A stretch of 24,880 bases of DNA, taken from assembly GCA_049301455.1 (NCBI GenBank), contig JBAQKY010000011.1, forward strand, positions 1-24,880, read 5' to 3'. Both the position numbers and the translations under genes were made by a program. Within the stretch, counting starts at the first letter, position 1. Each line of letters begins with the position of its first letter. The DNA comes from JAUYMM01 sp049301455 (GTDB lineage: Bacteria > Patescibacteriota > Microgenomatia > UBA8517). The notes under the pieces are model-generated. The model searched no databases, was not told the DNA's origin, and was given only the letters and a program-made list of their open reading frames with translations. Below are positions 21,501 through 24,880 of the stretch, in pieces.

Positions 21501-22325
21501 ATGAATATACTTTTCATATCACATCACAAATGGCCACATATTGGTGGGGTTGAAAGACATGTGAATGCTATAAGTAACAAATTAAATCATCTGGGCCATA
21601 AAACAGAGATAATTTCGGAAGAAGACATCAAACCTCCAAAAATTAAAATACTAGGACTTTTATATATTTGGTTTTGGTTTTTAAAAAATATTAAATTAAT
21701 TAAAAAAGCAGACATTGTTCATATCCATGATGTTTTCATTTGGTATATACCTTTTGGATTTTTATTCCCAACAAAAAAAGTATACATAACTTTCCACGGT
21801 TGGGAGGGAAAGTTCCCATTAACTATGTGGTCTATTTACAATAAAAGAATTGCAAATAAACTAACAAATGGAAGTATTGCAGTAGGTAGTTATGTTGAAA
21901 AGTGGTATGGAATTAAAACTGACTTCATAATACATGGAGGAATAGAAAAATTGGAAAAAAATAAGCAAAGCTTGCCACTTCGTGGTAAAAACTCTATTGT
22001 TTGGTTGGGAAGAACAGATAAAGATACTGGGTATTTAGAATTTCAAAAGTGGTTGAGTACTCAAAAAGTAAACTACAAAGTCACATATGTTACAAATGTC
22101 AAAAATCCAGAGAAATATTTAAAAACTGCAGAATACTGTGTCCCATCAGGGTATCTCTCATATCTTGAAGCAAAAAGTTATGGTTGTAAAATAATGATCT
22201 TTGCAAACAATCCTTTAAAAGAGGACTATTGGAACGAAATTAAAAAACTTAAAAAAATACCTACTTGGGATGTTATTGTAAAAGTCTATATAAAATTGTG
22301 GAAAAGTGATATATTTGAAAAATGA
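21501..22325 (+). CDS. GT4-like glycosyltransferase, short C-terminal domain
   Basis: GT-B-like protein of 274 aa, about 80-100 residues shorter than typical GT4 enzymes. MNILFISHHKWPHIGGVERHV is the characteristic N-terminal acceptor-domain loop, followed by ADIVHIHDVFIWYIPFG and a VYITFHGWEG segment. The C-terminal half starts at SIVWLGRTDKDTGY and has VPSGYLSYLEAKSYGCKI where the family usually has an E(x7)E motif ending in EAMAxG; only the second Glu is left. The donor-binding domain is thus reduced. Sugar donor and acceptor are unknown. It begins 2 nt after the methyltransferase stop and overlaps the next gene by an ATGA, so it is part of one operon. Confidence 0.8.
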   Translation: MNILFISHHKWPHIGGVERHVNAISNKLNHLGHKTEIISEEDIKPPKIKILGLLYIWFWFLKNIKLIKKADIVHIHDVFIWYIPFGFLFPTKKVYITFHGWEGKFPLTMWSIYNKRIANKLTNGSIAVGSYVEKWYGIKTDFIIHGGIEKLEKNKQSLPLRGKNSIVWLGRTDKDTGYLEFQKWLSTQKVNYKVTYVTNVKNPEKYLKTAEYCVPSGYLSYLEAKSYGCKIMIFANNPLKEDYWNEIKKLKKIPTWDVIVKVYIKLWKSDIFEK

Positions 22326-23260
22326 AAATATATTTAATTACTTCAAATCCAGTTATTGGTGATGTTTTAAAAGTTGATCTTGAAAAAGTTGGTGATTTTG
22401 AAATAATTGATGGACAAAAACTAACTGCTCAAGAGGTTATAGAAAAAGCGAGTGATGCAGAGATATTGATTGCAGGATCTTCAGGTTTAGAAAAAATATC
22501 TGATGAGTTATTAAGTGGTCTTCCAAATTTAAAATATATCTCCACATTAACAGTTGGTTTGGCGTGGGTTGATATTGAAGCAGTCAAAAAACATGGAGTT
22601 AAATTAAGTAATGTAAAAGGTGCAAATTCTGAATCAGTTGCAGAACATACTTGGGCTATGATTTTAGATTTATCAAAAAGAGTTACTGAATTTGATAGAG
22701 ATGTGAGAAACAAGAATGCGTTTAAATTTGCAGAATATACAGGCAAAGAAGTATTTGAAAAAACAATTGGAATAATAGGACTTGGTGATATCGGTCAAAA
22801 GATTGCAAGAATTGCCAAGGCTTTTAATATGAAAATTCTAGGAGTAAATAAAAGTAATAAAGAAGTAGAAGGAGTTAAACTCGTTGATCTAGATACTCTG
22901 TATAAGGAAAGCGACATTATCGCGATTTGTACTCCATTAACTCTTGAAACTGAAAACTTAATTTCCGATGAGGCGGTTAGCAAAATGAAAGATGGTGTAA
23001 TTATTGTTAATTCAGCGATGGAAAAGATAACAAACAAAGAATCCGTATTTAAAGGTTTGGAGGGTGGAAAAATATTTGGATTTGGAATTGAAACAGAAAT
23101 TTCACAACCTGCTGATCCATCATATCTAAATCATCCAAGAGTTATAGTTACACCTCACAATGCATTTAATACAGAAGATGCAAACAAAAAGACATATGAA
23201 ATGGCAGTAGAAAATGTAATGAAGCTTGTTGAGGGTAATCCTATTAGATTGATAGTTTAA
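22322..23260 (+). CDS. D-2-hydroxyacid dehydrogenase-like protein with altered active site
   Basis: Protein of 312 aa with the fold of D-isomer 2-hydroxyacid dehydrogenases. The dinucleotide loop GLGDIG (153-158) in TIGIIGLGDIGQKIARIAKAFNMKILGV is intact, and VTPHNAF keeps the catalytic His279. However the catalytic Arg of the usual NxxRG motif is Met233 (VNSAMEK), and the Glu of the EP motif is Gln262 (ISQP). The acidic residue after the second beta strand of the Rossmann fold, which favours NAD, is Asn (VNKS). Ordinary hydroxyacid oxidation therefore looks unlikely; a changed reaction, NADP use or a binding role is possible. It is coupled to the glycosyltransferase by an ATGA overlap and followed by another after 2 nt. 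Confidence 0.8.
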   Translation: MKIYLITSNPVIGDVLKVDLEKVGDFEIIDGQKLTAQEVIEKASDAEILIAGSSGLEKISDELLSGLPNLKYISTLTVGLAWVDIEAVKKHGVKLSNVKGANSESVAEHTWAMILDLSKRVTEFDRDVRNKNAFKFAEYTGKEVFEKTIGIIGLGDIGQKIARIAKAFNMKILGVNKSNKEVEGVKLVDLDTLYKESDIIAICTPLTLETENLISDEAVSKMKDGVIIVNSAMEKITNKESVFKGLEGGKIFGFGIETEISQPADPSYLNHPRVIVTPHNAFNTEDANKKTYEMAVENVMKLVEGNPIRLIV

Positions 23261-23262
23261 GT

Positions 23263-24132
23263 ATGCTTCATAAAAATAAAAAAGTCACTGTTTGTGTAAC
23301 TATATTCAATGAACCTGAGGAAACTGTTAATAAACTTCTTAATGCTTTAAATAATCAAACATTAAAACCTGATGAAATTATAATTATTGATGCCAAAGAT
23401 TATGATAATTGTTCAAGATCTAAAGGTCGTAACATTGCAATCAAAAAAGCAAAGAACGAAATAATTGCAATTACTGATGCAGGATGCACTCCTCACAAAG
23501 ACTGGTTGGAAAAGATAACAGATCCATTTAAAAAAACTGATAGTGAGGTTGTTGCAGGTGGTTACCAAATGGTTGCACAAAATAATTTTGAAAAGGCAGA
23601 AGCAGTTTTCTTGGGTGTAAAACAACAAGATATAAAATCAGATTTTCTACCCTCTGCAAGGTCAATGTCGTTTACAAAAAGCATATGGAAAAAAGCAGGA
23701 GGATTCCCTGAAAATTTAAATGATACTGCAGAAGATACTGTTTTTAATATGAAACTAATTGATGCCGGTGCAAGGTTTGTTGTTGCTAGGGATGCAATTG
23801 TTGATTGGCAAATGCCTAAAACAATTAAGGAATTTGCAAATAAAATATATAGATATGCAAAAGGTGATGCAGTGTCTGGTATTTGGTGGCATCCACTTAA
23901 AAAGTGGAAAACACACAACATAAAGGTGCTTACGATATTTATGAGGTATTTAATTCTAATTTTATTATTTTTATTCAATAAACAACTGTGTTTTGTATTT
24001 TTTGCAGGATATATTATCTATGCTTTTAGAAAAGCTGGCCTATGGGGAATTTGCTTACAATTCATCTCAGATTTTAGTTGTATAATTGGATTTAGTCATG
24101 GGATACTTTCAAACCGCATTAAGAGGTCTTAG
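23263..24132 (+). CDS. GT2 family glycosyltransferase with C-terminal membrane segments
   Basis: GT-A fold protein of 289 aa. TVCVTIFNEPEETVNKLLNAL opens the family, DEIIIIDAKD follows, and TDAGC (Asp72 region) serves as the DxD-type metal and nucleotide-sugar motif. NDTAEDTVFNMKLIDAGARF carries the acidic ED pair of the catalytic region. After a KIYRYAKGDA helix the C terminus has one or two hydrophobic helices (about residues 225-250) that probably tether it to the membrane. The sugar is unknown. It begins 2 nt after the dehydrogenase-like gene and overlaps the flippase by 35 nt. Confidence 0.88.
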   Translation: MLHKNKKVTVCVTIFNEPEETVNKLLNALNNQTLKPDEIIIIDAKDYDNCSRSKGRNIAIKKAKNEIIAITDAGCTPHKDWLEKITDPFKKTDSEVVAGGYQMVAQNNFEKAEAVFLGVKQQDIKSDFLPSARSMSFTKSIWKKAGGFPENLNDTAEDTVFNMKLIDAGARFVVARDAIVDWQMPKTIKEFANKIYRYAKGDAVSGIWWHPLKKWKTHNIKVLTIFMRYLILILLFLFNKQLCFVFFAGYIIYAFRKAGLWGICLQFISDFSCIIGFSHGILSNRIKRS

Positions 24133-24880
24133 TTGGATGGGTGCCTTGCGTGTGGTTACACGCAGTCTAGCCTTAGTTAAAATTGCAATTCTTGCACGTA
24201 TTCTGGTTCCAGCTCAATTTGGTATATATGGTATTGCAACTTTGGTCTTAGGTTTTCTTGAAATGTTAACTGAGACAGGTATAAACATCTTTTTAATTCA
24301 AAAGAATAAAAAAGTTGATGAATATGTTAATTCTGCATGGGTTGTTTCAATTGTACGTGGATTTTTGATTGGGATATTAATATTTGTTTCTGCGCCGTTC
24401 ATTGCAAGTTACTTTAAAAATGAAAGTGCTACCTTTATTTTATATTTAGTTTCTGTGGTTCCTGTAATTCGTGGTTTTATAAATCCTTCATGTGTTAAGT
24501 ATCAAAAGAATTTGGAATTCAACAAACAATTTAGATATGATTCTGTGATATTTTTTGTTGATGCCGTCTTTGCTATTGGATTAGGAGTTCTTACTAAATC
24601 AGAAAATAGTTTTATCTATGCAATGATAATATCAACTGTTTTAGAAGTTATACTCTCTTTCATCTACTTTAAACCAACTCCAAAGTTTATTTTTGAGAAA
24701 GAAAAAACAATGGAAGTTATAAACCGAGGCAAATGGATAACAGGAGCTGGTGTGTTTAATTATTTATTCCAAAACTTGGATGATATTTTGGTTGGTCGAG
24801 TTTTAGGAACTACAAGTCTTGGTATTTACCAACAAGCATACAAAATATCAACCCTACCAGTATCAGAAGTGGGAGAGGTG
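24098..24880 (+). CDS. polysaccharide flippase (Wzx/PST type), N-terminal part
   Basis: An open frame of 261 codons runs off the right edge with no stop. It starts MGYFQTALRGLSWMGALRVVTRS and continues LAILARILVPAQFGIYGIATLV-like, the typical opening of MOP-superfamily lipid-linked polysaccharide flippases. Repeated hydrophobic helices follow, then NRGKWITGAGVFNYLFQNLDDILVGRVLGTTSLGIYQQAYK, a hallmark of this family (LDDILVGRVLG and GIYQQAYK). It would move lipid-linked sugar units made by the preceding glycosyltransferases across the membrane. ATG 24098 was chosen because the family usually starts about ten residues before the LRGLSW-like helix; it overlaps the GT2 gene by 35 nt. Confidence 0.9.
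   Translation, partial: MGYFQTALRGLSWMGALRVVTRSLALVKIAILARILVPAQFGIYGIATLVLGFLEMLTETGINIFLIQKNKKVDEYVNSAWVVSIVRGFLIGILIFVSAPFIASYFKNESATFILYLVSVVPVIRGFINPSCVKYQKNLEFNKQFRYDSVIFFVDAVFAIGLGVLTKSENSFIYAMIISTVLEVILSFIYFKPTPKFIFEKEKTMEVINRGKWITGAGVFNYLFQNLDDILVGRVLGTTSLGIYQQAYKISTLPVSEVGEV

Noticed and set aside
1..24880. Possible UGA recoding (as in Gracilibacteria/SR1)
   Set aside because: TGA ends ileS and the GT4-like gene at sensible family lengths, TGG is used for Trp, and no conserved gene needs in-frame TGA.

Overview
The window is AT-rich, gene-dense bacterial chromosome with a standard genetic code (TAA and TGA both act as stops, and no in-frame TGA occurs inside a recognisable gene). 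The gene set, short intergenic gaps, near-absence of Shine-Dalgarno sequences and reduced or divergent forms of several housekeeping proteins (IMP dehydrogenase without CBS domains, unusual MurG, MraY, IleRS and Mur ligase motifs) suggest a Patescibacteria/CPR organism. That placement is an inference from protein character. I cannot name the lineage from this sequence alone.

Region 1 (1-9764) is a division and cell-wall cluster. It holds the 3' end of murB, then ddl. A membrane-anchored MurF-like ligase and an alpha/beta hydrolase lie on the opposite strand. These are followed by mraY, ftsW-murG-ftsQ-ftsA as one overlapping operon, and ftsZ behind its own near-consensus promoter. Together they cover precursor synthesis (MurB, Ddl, MurF-like), the lipid I and lipid II steps (MraY, MurG), septal polymerisation (FtsW) and the divisome (FtsQ, FtsA, FtsZ).

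Region 2 (9765-16387) has a small membrane-anchored protein of unknown function, then ileS preceded by a T-box riboswitch. The T-box is very short, carries an ATC specifier in a hairpin loop, and appears to work by hiding the ribosome binding site rather than by termination. rodA overlaps the end of ileS. A small cysteine-containing ORF, rplU, rpmA and parB follow.

Region 3 (16437-20807) contains lepB and a CBS-less IMP dehydrogenase-family gene on the minus strand, tRNA-Val(CAC) immediately followed by a ferric-reductase-like haem membrane protein, and, convergent with it, a large secreted protein with a kelch-like propeller, a Pro/Thr linker and a C39-like cysteine peptidase domain.

Region 4 (20818-24880) is a tight same-strand run that looks like surface glycan synthesis: SAM methyltransferase, GT4-like glycosyltransferase, a D-2-hydroxyacid-dehydrogenase-like protein with a degenerate active site, a GT2 glycosyltransferase and the start of a polysaccharide flippase that runs off the window.

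A recurring feature is promoter placement. For several genes (lepB, rplU, the ORF at 14636, the ORF at 9785, the kelch/C39 gene, and nearly so mraY and guaB) a -10 hexamer ends about 6-10 nt before the start codon, implying leaderless or almost leaderless mRNAs. The T-box-controlled ileS start is the clearest one preceded by an SD-like purine run. No CRISPR array, insertion sequence or prophage is visible, and no gene-free stretch exceeds 300 bases.
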